From Henckelia pumila (Eukaryota > Streptophyta > Magnoliopsida > Lamiales > Gesneriaceae), in the NCBI RefSeq assembly GCF_033568475.1, contig NC_133120.1:80514151-80578150 (forward strand): DNA of 64,000 nt, read 5' to 3'. The translations under genes and the position numbers were made by a program. This document shows positions 35,101 to 47,563 of this stretch, one piece after another. Under the pieces are notes generated by a model. The model had not been told where the DNA came from. It was given only the letters and a program-made list of their open reading frames with translations, and did not search any database. Within the stretch, counting starts at the first letter, position 1. Each line of letters begins with the position of its first letter.

Positions 35101-35591
35101 CATTCTGGGACAGAGCCAAAAAAATTTATTAGAGGGACGAAATTTTATTATTGTTATTTTTTCAAAACACTATTAAAATAAATACTAATATTATAAAAAC
35201 TTTTATACATCGAACAATTGTTTCTTTGGATTGGTGGATTGGTAGTTTTGTAAGAAGAAATTTTAATTATTAAATTAAATAAACCTTTTAACTATTTGTG
35301 AATTAACGAGAATTTGAGGGATTTTGACTAAATTAAAAAAGTACGGGATGCTAAAATTATTTTTAAAAAACAATTATTTCTCAATGAAACAAACAAGACC
35401 CCTTTGGCCCCGTCTTCAATTTATGTGGCTGGTCACATCATTCTTCATGTTAGTTAATAATCTCAACTTTCCGATTATCTGTAAATAATGACAGTCACAG
35501 CCCTTAATAAAAAATAATCTTTGTAGAAAGACAAAGCGCAATAAAGGTTACCACTTTAATATAAACTTTAAAGAAAGTAACAAAAAAACGT
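35101..35591. other. spacer with the dispersed repeat also at 23.4 kb
   Basis: 35125-35400 parallels 23385-23660. 35515-35560 parallels about 22805-22855, so this is a mix of transposon remnants and tandem-unit sequence. No gene. Confidence 0.5.
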
Positions 35592-35686
35592 CTCTTTAAA
35601 ATACTGTTAAATATCCACTTATATTTTGGTTAAATATTTTTATATTATATTGTTGCACTTTGTAATTAAGAGTGCGATGAATCAGT
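35592..35686 (+). promoter_or_regulatory. conserved non-coding block upstream of WAT1 copy 3
   Basis: It reads CTCTTTAAAATACTGTTAAA, ATCCACTTATATTTT, a T-rich spacer, TTGCAC and GATGAATCAGT, as in the blocks at 13831-13915 and 22903-22995. It lies 4.7 kb before the ATG, pushed away by later insertions. Confidence 0.45.
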
Positions 35687-37243
35687 TCATCACTATAAAT
35701 TGAAGACAGCAATCTAAAAGCTAAGCTTTTAATTAAAAAAAAAAAAAGTTTTCTGCGTTTATGTTAGTAAAATCACTTTATTCTCTATAAAAAAAATTCA
35801 CTAATATTTTGTGTTTGTGATAACATTTACCATTTTACTAAAACTTATAGCTTATTTTATTGTGAAACTCTAACTTCTAGATCATCTAACAACTCAATCG
35901 TCATGGTTTGGTCGTTCTTGCTCCCAAAAACTATCATCTCAATAATTACATTAGTCTTGCCATCAATGAAAATCGAACACATATTTTGAATATGATACTA
36001 TAAGTATGAAATTGAATGTTTTTTGTTTAATCAAAACTTATAATTAATAGTAACGGTGTAATTAGTTATATATGACGGTTTAATACCTAAAACAAATAAC
36101 AATCATTGTTTATCGTTCTTCAAATAAAAATAATTATTCCTCCCGACGTGTGTGTGTGTTTTTTTTTTCTTCCAGAAACTGGAGTACGATTAATTTTCAT
36201 CAAATAATATAATCAAAATCACGAATATCATAAAATTAATTTTATTTTATTTAGTATCGATTGGAGTTAGTGATAAGATAAATAATATAGAGATAAGTAA
36301 TATATTGTAATAAAAAAATAAGAAATGATAATTAATATAGTATTTGATTTGATGAATAGATTATAGTATGTTTGATTTGATTTATTAAATTTTATATATA
36401 ATAATAAATTACCAGTTTGACCGTTTAACAATTAATAAAATATGAATATTATTATTTATGAAAGATAATGTAGTAATTTAAATTTAATTATTTGATTGAT
36501 GTACGATAAATAATTAATAATTTGATTGATATAAGATAAATTGTTAATGAATATATAAATAATATGACAAAAATAACGTAGATAAGATAAAATAAATTAT
36601 ACATAAATTAATAATATGACAAACAAAAAAATAATTGAATATCAACTATCAAATGATTCAAATTAGTTTATCGATGGGAGAACAAATTAAAATCCCGCCA
36701 AGATGGCATCAAATATATATATGACGTGCGTAGATTTTGACTTTGAATGTTATAATTGAACGTTCCACTTTGTTCAAATCAACTTTTAATTGATATGACG
36801 TGCGATAAGAAAAAAGAATGACACCACCAAAATAATTAAGGATAACATGTAAGTTTGTTCATTTTATGTTTTAATTTTATAAATATTTAATTTTAGATTT
36901 GGTATTATAAGTTAGGTTGTCTTTCGGTTTTAAATTTTTATTATTATTATGGAGTGTTGATATGGTCCCGGATATACATGATTAATATTTAATGACTTTA
37001 ATCAATTATAATAAAATGTTAAATATAATTTCCAGTTAATCCTAAAATAAGGAAAAGAAAGCTTGCGTTTTATATTCTAAATTAAGGGGGTTTAGGGAAA
37101 AATTAATCCCATAGTGCATTCTATATAAGAAAGCAATAAAATTCTTAAGATTAATTTTGCATGCTAATATGCTATATAAGAAAACAATAAAATTCTGATA
37201 AATTAACTAAGGGGTTGTAGGAAAAAAAATCCGAAAAGAGTAA
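35687..37243. other. spacer, no gene
   Basis: AT-rich. 35880-35990 and 36985-37090 resemble 23230-23360 and 24640-24790 respectively, so most of this is tandem-unit DNA. Nothing coding was seen. Confidence 0.45.
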
Positions 37244-38378
37244 GAACATGTTTGATACATTGGAAAAAAAATAATAATGGAATCAACTTTGAAATAAAAT
37301 ACGAATGAGAATGAAATGATAGTTATATTCAATTCTAATTATTGATATTTGAAAGAAATGAAAAGGAATGAAATGAAATTATTTTATATAATCAAATTAT
37401 TTTTTAACTATAAATAATATAATAATAACTATTCAAACGCTTTATTATTATTATTATTATTATACTAAAAAATATAATTATTGTTCATGTATTAATTATT
37501 ATAAAATTATTATTTAGTTAAACTAATCTAACCTATATTTTGAAATTTTGATGATTATTACTATTATTTTATTATAATAATTAAAAAATGATTGTCATAA
37601 TATTTTTATAATAATAATAATAAATAATTATAATAATATTTTTATTAATACTTTATTAATCTTTACTGTATTATAATACGTCTCTACCTTTTAAAAATTG
37701 TTTTTGGTATGCAAATGATGACATTATTATAATATTACATTTATATCCTCAAAAATACCTTTGTTTTTTCATTGTTGTAGGATAAAATGGACAAAAACAA
37801 TTCAACCATACTATCATCTTCTCTCACTATCTTCATCTCCTACCATCTTCTCCCACTATCTTTATTTTTTCAAATCAAACGATTTAACCCACTACCTCTC
37901 CCATCATCTTTTTCCACTATTTTTGTTTTTTCAAATCAAATATTTAAATTTAAAATAAAATAAATATATAAAATTTATATATTATATCACACACACAAAG
38001 CGTGTGCTTGGATGCTAGTAATAATAATAAATAAATAAATCACATATAATTAATATCCAATACTTATTATTAATTATATAATAATAAAATAATTATATAA
38101 TTATTTATCGATATATAATAAATTATTGTTATTATTATTATTATTACATAGGTTAATAATATTTAAATAAATTAAATATGAAAATATTTTTTTATATACA
38201 TTTAAAAATAAGATGTGTGAATGGTTATTCTCATCTAAAATGGATGAAATAATCAATTCCTATTAACATGAGAATAATCATTCCAAAGAGAATGAACAGT
38301 CTCATTCCAATGGTAAATAATGATTGTTATGAGATGTTCATTTTATTTTCACCTCATTCTTTCATATCAAACATGTCC
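37244..38378. mobile_element. Tourist-like element with TAA target duplication
   Basis: Left end GAACATGTTTGAT, right end ATCAAACATGTCC, with TAA on both sides (37241-37243 and 38379-38381). Sub-terminal words such as GAATGAGAATGAAATGA and TCATTTTATTTTCACCTCATTCTTTC pair weakly. The three-base TAA duplication is typical of the PIF/Harbinger superfamily. No transposase is present. A possible Helitron is nested inside. Confidence 0.68.
37660..38018 (+). mobile_element. possible small Helitron nested in the Tourist-like element
   Basis: It starts A|TCTTTACTGTATT and ends with a hairpin word, CACACACAAAGCGTGTG, then about 8 bases and CTAG|T. TC...CTAG ends with a hairpin near the 3' end and insertion between A and T are the Helitron signature. 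At 359 bp it is small, and the 5' end is less certain than the 3' end. Confidence 0.5.
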
Positions 38379-38462
38379 TAAAATTAATATGAAACATGAA
38401 CTAATATCGGTTAAATGTCAAATTGATACACTTACAAAATTTATTAATGGTTTAATGGTTTA

Positions 38463-39073
38463 GAGGGTGTTTGAGAGAGCTTTTAAGCTTTTAAAAACAG
38501 TTTTTAAGCTGTTTTAGAGCTTTAAAGCTCTCCGAATCTGTTTGGTAAATTTTTTTAGAAACAGCTTATAAGCTGTCAAAATAAACTGTTTGACAGCTTA
38601 TAAGCTGTTTTTAAAAAAGTAAGGGGGGAGATACTTTTTTCAAAAAGATCTTATTTTAATATTCTATCTCTCTAAAATATCCTTAAATATTTTAATAAAT
38701 CTTCATCATATTCTCCACCCATTAGATATTAAATATTATTTTTTAAAAAAAATTCCAAATCACATAATTTTTTCTAAAATAAAATATTATAACAATTTTA
38801 TTTTTTAATATATGTTTATTCTAAAACTATTTTCATATATGTATAACTCGAAACATTATTTTCATATAATTAATCCCTTCTTGGTAATATCGACGATAAA
38901 AAAATCTTATAATACCAAACACATTAACATATTTAAGTTATTTAAAATAAGTTTATCCAAACACTTTAACAACTTATTTTTAAAATAAGTTCTAACAGCT
39001 TATAAGCTCGTAAAACAACTTTTAATCTCTAGAAGCTTATAAACTTTTTTTAATAAATTAGCCAAACACCCTC
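38463..39073. mobile_element. Tourist-like MITE, family T1, full copy
   Basis: The left end GAGGGTGTTTG and right end CAAACACCCTC are perfect 11-bp inverted repeats, flanked by TTA on both sides (38460-38462 and 39074-39076). At 611 bp it has inner palindromes built on AGCTTATAAGCT. It is the best-preserved copy of the family found at 11420-11937 and 49427-49977. Confidence 0.87.
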
Positions 39074-39076
39074 TTA

Positions 39077-40243
39077 ATGGGTAGATATATCCAATTGAGT
39101 TTGATCAAATCAGATAAATTAAATGATATAATAATATTTTTGTCGTCAAGTGCATTTACCGACGGAATAGAGACGAAAATAAATATAGTTATTTTATTTC
39201 ATTTTTTCTGTAGTGTACAGATTTATTATAAAAAAACTGATCTGGATAATTATAAGGAAACATATTTTGAGAGGAAAATTTTCAACCTAGTTACCCTATG
39301 GGTATTATCTCATGAGATAGGTGTATGTATTTTATTTGTTTAAATCATGGACTCCATATAATTCAGTGAGATCCACATGATTTGAACCAACCATTAATTT
39401 GCATCTACCCATGGGTAAGATCTAACCTACCTTTTGAGAGGTTATATTCTTGAATACTGAAGTGGCATTGATTATGAGTATCTGTCCGACTTCATTTAAA
39501 CATTCCAACTCAGGGGTTATGACTAAAAAATTTATTGGGCCCAAGTCCAATTATAAAGTTTCAGTGCAAATATTTATGGGGCCCAAATTTATTTAATTAT
39601 TATTTAGATTTCTTTAAGGGATCCTGAAATTTACGAAAGCTAATAAGAGGCTTAAGTACACAAAATTCTCCGAATATCTATAAATAACTCGATCAAGTCA
39701 CCTCATTCTTAAGGTACATACTGATCTTTTAGCACTATAACGTTCTGCTCTCGATTATTATTCTTCAAGTAATCGTTGACTTGAACGTCAGAGTTCATGC
39801 CTATGTTGGAAACTCTTCCGGCGTTTCTGACTTTGCATTGTGACGTAAGAACAACCCAACGAAGATCGTGACTGAGATAATACAAGAGACTGTTGATACT
39901 CCGTATTTTGCGTAAACAACTAATTGTCGGGTACGAACATTTTTCGGCTACATATATACGACCCAAAAAAAACTAAAATTGCAAAACAACAAAGTTTTAA
40001 TAAAATACATTAATTAGTTTATCAAAATTAAAATTTAATTTGGGCAAGTTTCATAAACAATTTTGATTTCCAAAAAAAAAAAATAAATTCTGGGCAAAAA
40101 TTAAATTATAATATACAGTAAACACTTTTAACTCTTGCTCCTCTAAGCTTGTAATTGGCGCCGGCATGATATAATATGTCCTGGCCTAGCTAACAATAAC
40201 AAAGAAGAAAAGAAACATTTGACTACGCGAGACCAACTAAGCC
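39077..40243. other. spacer and proximal upstream region of WAT1 copy 3
   Basis: No gene is seen. The last 200 bp before the gene (AAATCTCAAATACATTAGATTATCAGC near 40250-40275) match 25510-25545 upstream of copy 2, a shared proximal promoter or leader. Confidence 0.5.
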
Positions 40244-40250
40244 TATAAAA
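40244..40250 (+). promoter_or_regulatory. candidate TATA box of WAT1 copy 3
   Basis: TATAAAA lies 108 bp before the ATG in the sequence conserved with copy 2 (which has a weaker CAATAAA there). Inferred from position only. Confidence 0.4.
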
Positions 40251-40357
40251 ATCTCAAATACATTAGATTATCAGCAATATATATCACATGAAAATATAAT
40301 TTTCTAATTACTATTAATATCTTGGTAGAAAATATATTCAATAAAAATAAAGTATCG

Positions 40358-42022
40358 ATGCTGCTGAGGAAGCAGAAGCCGTACCTTGCTGTAATGTTTA
40401 TACAGCTTAGTTTCGCGGGGATGTTCTTGTTATCAAAGGTAACAATTTCAGGTTCTGGAATGAAGTCGCCAATCTTTGTAGCGTACCGGCAGGCATTCGC
40501 CGCCGTCGCCTTAGCTCCATTTGCTTTCATATGCACCAAAACTTCTGCAACTACTCCTCCACTCTCATGCCTTGCATACTTCAAGCTTTTCGTTATTTCC
40601 TCCTACGGGTACGCATGTGTTCGAATATTTGTGTGTGTATATATATTAGATATTTGGACAATAATTATTGTTGAAAGTTAGTGTAATAATTAACATTAAA
40701 CATTTGTAGGATTACATTGACACTTAATCTAAGTTTTGCTGGATTGAAGTATACTTCTGCAACATTTGCTACCGCCATCCTCAACATCGTTCCGGTATTC
40801 GTCTTTGTCATGTCTGTTATTTCCAGGTAATTAATAGTGGCATGGAATTATGGCTAAGGTTTTCCAGGTAAAAATGATTTGATGATATGATATTTAATTG
40901 ATCTTAAATATTGTAGGGTTGAAAAGCTAGACATAAGGGAATGGCATGGAATGGCAAAGGTTTTGGGCACCATGTTTGGGTTTTTAGGAGCAATGGTCTT
41001 TACTTTCTACAAGGGCCCTTCTCTATTTTCATCTTCAAATAGTGAAATATCTCATCCTGATCTCATAAAGAGTAGTAATGGCTCTAACAAAGATTGGATC
41101 AAAGGTTCTTCTCTCATGTTGGCTGGTCAATTTACATGGTCCATGTGGTTAACCATGCAGGTCTTTCATTTCCAACACTTATTATTTTTATTTTAATTAA
41201 ACTTTTAAATTAAACAAAAACTCATGGGAAATTAACTTGGATTTAAGTCAAAAGCCATTTAGAATCAGTACTCTTTTGTAGTGCTAAATTCTAATTGAAT
41301 TCTTGATTATCCTAGCCAGTTACATGATTTGAAGTTCTTGACATATATAAATGCTTGACAGGGTCCGCTTCTAAAACAATATCCAGGAAAACTGAGGCTC
41401 ACATTCTTACAAATTGGCTTTAGTTGTATATCAGCCATGATATATGGTGCATCTATGACGAGGGATATATCATGGTGGAAACTCGGTTGGAATGTTAGTC
41501 TTTTGACAGTGGTTTATTGCGTACGTTTTTTGTGCATGTTATTTTTTCCATTACATATACATTTTGATATTTTGATATGGTCATTTCTGAAAATTTTTAT
41601 GTGCTTTCTGTTTTTGTCTTTTGCAGGGTATTATTGTGAATGCGTTAGTCTATTGGTTGCAAGCTTGGGTTGTTGAGAAGAAAGGTGCTGTTTTTAGTGC
41701 AAATTTCGGTCCATTTGCGACTATTTTTGCAGCCATTGTTTCAGCTATTTTCCTCAAGGAGACTCTTTACATGGGATGGTTGGTGCAATTTTAAATTTGA
41801 TATGATATTGGAATTGGAATTAGTATTTGAAATTGATCCTAATTCATTAATGGGCTATTGTGACGCAGTGTTATAGGGGGCCTACTGCTGGTTGTTGGGT
41901 TGTATAGTTTTTTGTGGGGCAGGAGAAAGGAAGCCCAACAAAATTTGGATCCCTCAAATGGAGAAGCCCATTTAGAAGGGATCATTACATCTACAAATGG
42001 AATGGAGAGAGATGAGAAATAG
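40358..42022 (+). CDS. WAT1-related (EamA/UMAMIT) transporter, array copy 3
   Basis: Six exons: 40358-40608, 40710-40826, 40917-41160, 41362-41520, 41627-41778, 41869-42022; 358 residues. The frame is open 36 bp further upstream, but the ATG at 40358 ([17 protein letters not shown]) matches the other copies. Features run in the family order: [111 protein letters not shown], then [17 protein letters not shown]. It is the most compact member because its introns are nearly free of insertions. One oddity: exon 5 ends TG|GTTGGT where the others have AG|GTTGGT, so a Ser becomes Cys and the donor is weaker. Predicted as a ten-helix membrane transporter; the substrate is unknown. Confidence 0.91.
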
Positions 42023-42229
42023 ACCTAATTTGAATCCATTGTCACATTTGTCAACTTAATTAGAATTCAGTTTACCGAACTAGTGGAAACGATGTTGTTG
42101 GAGGATTTTCTATCATTTTCTCTCACTTGCATCAAGTTTCTCTCACAACTTTTTGTACGTAGTTGAATGTTCGAAAATTTATTAATATATTTCACGTTAT
42201 TTATTTATATCATTGATTGATAATAAAAC
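42023..42229. other. 3' flank of WAT1 copy 3
   Basis: Probable 3' UTR and short spacer, with no gene. The first bases match those after the copy 2 stop. Confidence 0.5.
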
Positions 42230-42735
42230 TGTCAGACGGGCCAACTCATGAAGAAGTGGCCGGCCGGGTCCATAAAAAACCCACGTTTTACTGATCGAGT
42301 GCGGGCCGGCCCACCATCCCGTCAGGTTGAAAATCCTCAACCCAACCCAACCCAAGGTGGGTTGCGGACCGCCCTGCGTATTGACTCACTACAAATAAAA
42401 ATAAATAAATAAAAATAAAAATCAATATAAATAATTATAAATTTCATAAATAAATAAATATTAATAGAAACATATTAATAAAATTTCTAATTATTGATTT
42501 AAATGTGTAAATTTTATATAAAGTAATTAATACAATATAAATTCACAAATTTCGTTAAAAAATACATATATATCACCATAAAAGTAAAAATAAAAATAAA
42601 AAATCCAGTCCTGCGACATGCGTGGGTTGGCCCGTTTAGGCCCGCCATTAGTTGGATTGAAAAAATTTCAACACAACTCACTTAAATTATGTGGCGGGAC
42701 GGACCGACCGACGGACCTAACCCAAATTAATGGCT
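42230..42735. mobile_element. degraded element with GC-rich inverted ends (hAT-like)
   Basis: GC-rich arms with words such as GGGCCGGCCCACC and CAACCCAACCCAACCC on the left, and GTTGGCCCGTTTAGGCCCGCC and GGCGGGACGGACC on the right, enclose an AT-rich core, the same architecture as the hAT element at 21622-22227. TGATTGATAATAA occurs at both sides (about 42212 and 42737), perhaps an old duplication of flanking sequence. Confidence 0.5.
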
Positions 42736-43749
42736 CTGATTGATAATAATCATCTCATGTCATGGCAAATTAAGACGATGCTGATATGTCTATAAGGATT
42801 GTTCGAGTTGGTGGAGTAAGTGAGTGACTAATATTCAAGAGTTTGTTTCCTCTACTAACACAATTTCGAATGAACTTAATTGTGTCATAAGATTTGCCTA
42901 ATACGATTTACTTGACTAACATTATTTTCAAGTTAGTGCATTGTTTTATTGATTTTAATACGTCTCAAACATATACAGTGGTTGCGAGCTCCATGCATCG
43001 TTCTTAAAAAAAACAAAAGTTCCAATCTTTTACACTAAGATTAGGAATGAATTGATGGACATGATCTAAACCTAGCTAGACCCACATTAAACCCATCTCA
43101 TTTGGGACGGTTCAAATCCGGTTAAGCGGCTTATGGGACAGGTCTAGCTAGACCCATATCACCGAAAGCAGGTAGCGAGTTTTGGTAAACCTGCTCCGGT
43201 CCCTATATTTATATTTTAAATAATAATTTATTTAAGTCTTTTATATTATTTAATTTATATCTCATTCATTTTTTTAAACTAAACATGTGTAACACTAAAT
43301 TGAAAACAAATAATATTCAAAAAAAAACTTTACACTATAAACAAACTATAAGAATAAAATATTCTAAGCAGTTACTTAAATAACTCGACCGTTGCCCTCC
43401 CTAATTGAGATCATTTTTTAAAAAAAAATTATATGCATGGATACGATATTTTTATTGCGGTGCAATCACTTTTTGGAACGCCCCAATACATATTGAGTGG
43501 AGAAATTATAACATAGAGGAAAATAATTGCAAATAAAAGAATGGAAGTTTAATTTTTTTCGTTGATGCCTGATTGACTATATAATGGCTAACATCAGACC
43601 TTAACTTATTTATCTTTTTGAGAAGTATGGAATTTATTGTGAAATTTAAGAAGAGTGGTATAATTAATTTAAATACAATTTATATAAGACTGGCCTGTTT
43701 AAAGTTGTCAAAATAAATTAAGTCCGTCACGATGAAATAGGTGAGTTGA
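42736..43749. other. spacer with hAT-like remnants
   Basis: No gene. About 43070-43407 has GC-rich words (TAGCTAGACCC twice, in direct orientation) and an end CGACCGTTGCCCTCCCTA reminiscent of the TAGGGATG family, but no paired left end. Confidence 0.4.
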
Positions 43750-44559
43750 GTTCATATTAATTAACCAACCAACCCCAGCAGTGCACAACTAAAATGACAT
43801 AATTTTGAAATGGAATGTATCTTCCTATTTAATTTATTTAGTTAAAGTTGCGACCCTCATACTAACCAAATTTTAATTAATTTGATTAAATCTTATTTTA
43901 CAATTATATATATACCATCATTATATAAATTTATCGATGATTTTTTTTTATTTTCCTGAATTAGACTTTACTATTAAATCTTCAGTACTTTCCTTATACG
44001 TATTTTTTAAATCGAATCCTATTTTTTCTATATTTTAAAATTGTTAGATAATCTATCACTCTTATAATACTAAATATAAAAAAATAATTAATTTGAAAAA
44101 AAGAAAAATTATCATGTTCTTGACAAATATTTCATCTATATAAACACATGCACAATACGCAAAGAACACTAGAATACACCAATTGATGTTGCTAGCTAGG
44201 AAATTAAACCTTTACATGTAGACGGTTCATTAGAGCACAACCATATCTAATTTAATAATATTTTTGGTAAGCCACTAATTAATGATTTTCTCTCATTCTG
44301 TAATGATTTAGTGCGCTATGCTTCATTAATCACTAATGCCCATGATATTTGACTTTTTATTACGTAAAATGATGGTTTATAAATTATCATATTCATTAGT
44401 TGGAATCTATTATGCATTTCATTATGATCTGTTCTATACTATAACAGATGAGCTAGCGCTAGGGGTGGTATAGAGTAATCAACTAATTAATTAATTAATA
44501 TTTGTGGTATGATTGATTCAACATTAACTTTTTATGATTAATTAATGACATTATTATTA
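43750..44559. other. left part of duplication unit A, upstream of WAT1 copy 4
   Basis: From about 43785 (AAATGACATAATTTTGAAAT) this runs parallel to the sequence from about 52241 upstream of copy 5, including ACTAACCAAATTTTAATTAATTTGATTA and TTGATGTTGCTAGC. No gene. Confidence 0.7.
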
Positions 44560-44871
44560 GAAAAAACTGCAAATTTGATCCTTTATGTTTGTCACTTTGC
44601 GATTTTGTCCCTCTATGTTTTCATATTTCAGTTTTAGTCCTGCATGTTCTGATTTTTAGCAATTTCGGTCATTTTTATTCGAAAATGCTTACGTGACACT
44701 GTACACGTCAGCTCCACATCAGCACTGAATTGGTGCCACGTCAGCGCCACGTCGGAAAAAAGACTAAAATTTCCAAAAAATAAAGATAGCGGACTAAAAC
44801 TGAAATCTAAAAATATAAATAATAGAAATCGTAAAATGACAAACATATCGAACCAAAAAAACAATTTTCCC
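44560..44871. mobile_element. Mutator-like MITE, family U, copy 2
   Basis: This 312-bp near-palindrome is collinear with the copies at 24935 and 47590 (TATGTTTGTCACTTTGCGA, CACGTCAGCTCCACATCAGC, TGACAAACATATCGAACC). The flanks, ttattatta and ttatttata, agree at 7 of 9 positions, so the 9-bp TSD has decayed. The sister unit upstream of copy 5 lacks it. Confidence 0.83.
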
Positions 44872-45015
44872 TTATTTATATATAAATGAAGTTAATTATT
44901 AAAGAAAGACTGTACAAGCATATACGTGCATCGATGCACTAGTATGAATATGTGTACACGTGGGTGAATCTGAGGCTAATATATATGTAACATGAATATG
45001 AAATATATACACCCT

Positions 45016-45022
45016 TATATAA
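45016..45022 (+). promoter_or_regulatory. candidate TATA box of WAT1 copy 4
   Basis: TATATAA followed by TCTGCACTTAT, 98 bp before the ATG. The matching site before copy 5 reads TATATATTATTCTGCACTTAT at about 53892. Confidence 0.4.
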
Positions 45023-45113
45023 TCTGCACTTATATTATATTGCTCAGAAAATCAGCATATATTTAACATTAAAAAAAATATAGGAAGCAACTGATCAATT
45101 AAACCTAATTAGG

Positions 45114-47513
45114 ATGCTAGAGAAACAGAAACCTTACATTGCTGTGATGTTTATACAGCTGAGTTTTGCAGGGTTGTTCTTGCTAGCTAAGTTGGCGATT
45201 TCGGGTTCAGGAATGAAGCCTTCGGTGTTTGTCGCATATCGACAGGCGTTCGCCTTCGTCACCTTAGCTCCATTTGCATTCATCTTCAACAAGGGATCTG
45301 CATCCATTACTTCACAGCTTCCATGGCATGCACACCTCCAGATTTTCATTATTTCCTCTTACGGGTACGCATCAATATTAATTAATACATATATATAGCT
45401 TAATTTTGAACCACCCCACAAAATGGAGCAGCAATTGCGATTCTAACCTCAAAGCTACTGACAACTGACGTTGATGTTATTATTAAATGCGCACGCTGTT
45501 AATATATTGGTATCTTCTAAAAACCGTCGATTAGAAGATACATCCGTTGGTACTATCTTCAAACCTAGCTCAAAGCTATATCCAGACCTTCTACGTGAAA
45601 ACTTCATGCTTGCGTTAGATACTTCGACATTTTTTGAGGCTGTTACTTATGATCACCAATAACTTTTGTTCTGTCGACAAGCATTATGATATATATATTT
45701 AATTAAGGATTTTGTAATCTCAAATAGTGTAAATGTAACATTTTTCTTTAATTAATGATGTGTATTAAAACAAACATCTTATATTAAAGGATTTTGATTA
45801 GATTGTCAACAATATCTAGATCCACGTTAGCACTTGGTCAACTAAGAGAGTGTTTGCAACCACTAAAAAAAAGTGATTGTTAGCTTTTGGCTTTAAAAAA
45901 TCATTTTTGTGTGTTTCTTAAACCTAGATTATGTGTTAGCTTATGCTTAACTTAATTGAAATCCAAAAGCTAGTCTTGTGCTGATTATGATTTTCCAAAA
46001 GTGATTCTAATAAGAAGGTCATTGTTAAAATAACTATAATCACGTATTTATCAAACACTACTCAACTTTGATTTTTAGATTTTCACATTTGTTTTCAAAC
46101 ACTACCAACTTTTGATTTTTCTTAACTTTTTTAGAATCTATAAATTAATCACTTCTACAAAAACACAATCTATTGCAAACACTCCCTAAGAAAGACTAAA
46201 ATCACATGCAAAAAATAAATAAAGAAAGAAAGGTCAATGAACTAATACTGAAATTTGATTAATTAGAAGCCCACAATCATAATTAGGGAGTGTTTGCAAT
46301 CACTAAAAAAAAGTGATTGTTAGCTTTTGGCTTAAAAAAAATCATTTTTGTGTGTTTCATAAACCTAAATTATGTGTTAACTTATGCTTAACTTAATTGA
46401 AATCCAAAAGCTAGTCATGTGGTGATTATGATTCTCCAAAAGTGATTCTAATAAGAAGGTCATTGTTAAAATCACTCTAATTACTTATTTATCAAACACT
46501 ACCCAACTTTGATTTTTAGATTTTCACATTTGTTTCCAAACACTACCAACTTTTGATTTTTCTTAACTTTTTTATAATTTATAAATTAATCACTTCTACA
46601 AAAGCACAATCTATTGCAAACACTCCCTTAGTCGAAATTATAGGATTAATTTTAGTCCAATTTCAGTTTTGCCAAAAAGTATATATAAGATATATACGGG
46701 ACTGATTTTTATTTTTTTTTTAATCTAAGATACGGGACTTATTAAACTGATCAACTTTGCCAACATGAGTGGAGGACCAAAATAACAAAGATCGATTTAT
46801 TTTATCATATAATAAAATTACTTTGAGAATTAATTAGCACGATTTTCATAGTCTAATGATTAAGATCGTTAATTTGATAAACGCATGGATTCTTGATTAA
46901 GTAAATTATTGCAGGCTCACACTGACAATGATTCTAACCCTAGTTGGATTGAAGTATACTTCTACGACATTTGCTACCGCCACTCTCAACATAGCTCCGG
47001 TACTCGTTTATGTCATGGCTGTTTTTTGCAGGTATAATTGGTAACCAAATTTTTTACTATTAATATATATTAATTTTAATTGTGTTTTGAAAAATATATA
47101 TAATGAATTTTCTGGCTCCGTCTCTGGTCATATATATACGTAAAATTTCCAAGTCTTTTACCATGAATAAAAAAAATCAAATATTTCACAAAACAATCCT
47201 ATGAATTTCCGATTCATTTTGACTATAAGATTAAATTAATATTGTAGGATTGAGAAGCTAGCCATAAGGGAATGGCATGGAGTGGCAAAGGTTTTGGGAA
47301 CCATGTTTGGTTTTTTAGGAGCAATGGTCTTTACTTTCTACAAGGGCCCTTCTCTATTTTCATCTTCACATCATGAAAACCATACTTCTTTGGAAAACAG
47401 CACTCGCACAACTAAAGACTGGATCAAAGGCTCTGCTCTGTTGCTGGCCGGTGAATTTACATGGTCCATGTGGTTAACCATGCAGGTTGGATCACTTGCA
47501 CTTCAGAAATCAC

Positions 47514-47563
<50 letters not shown>

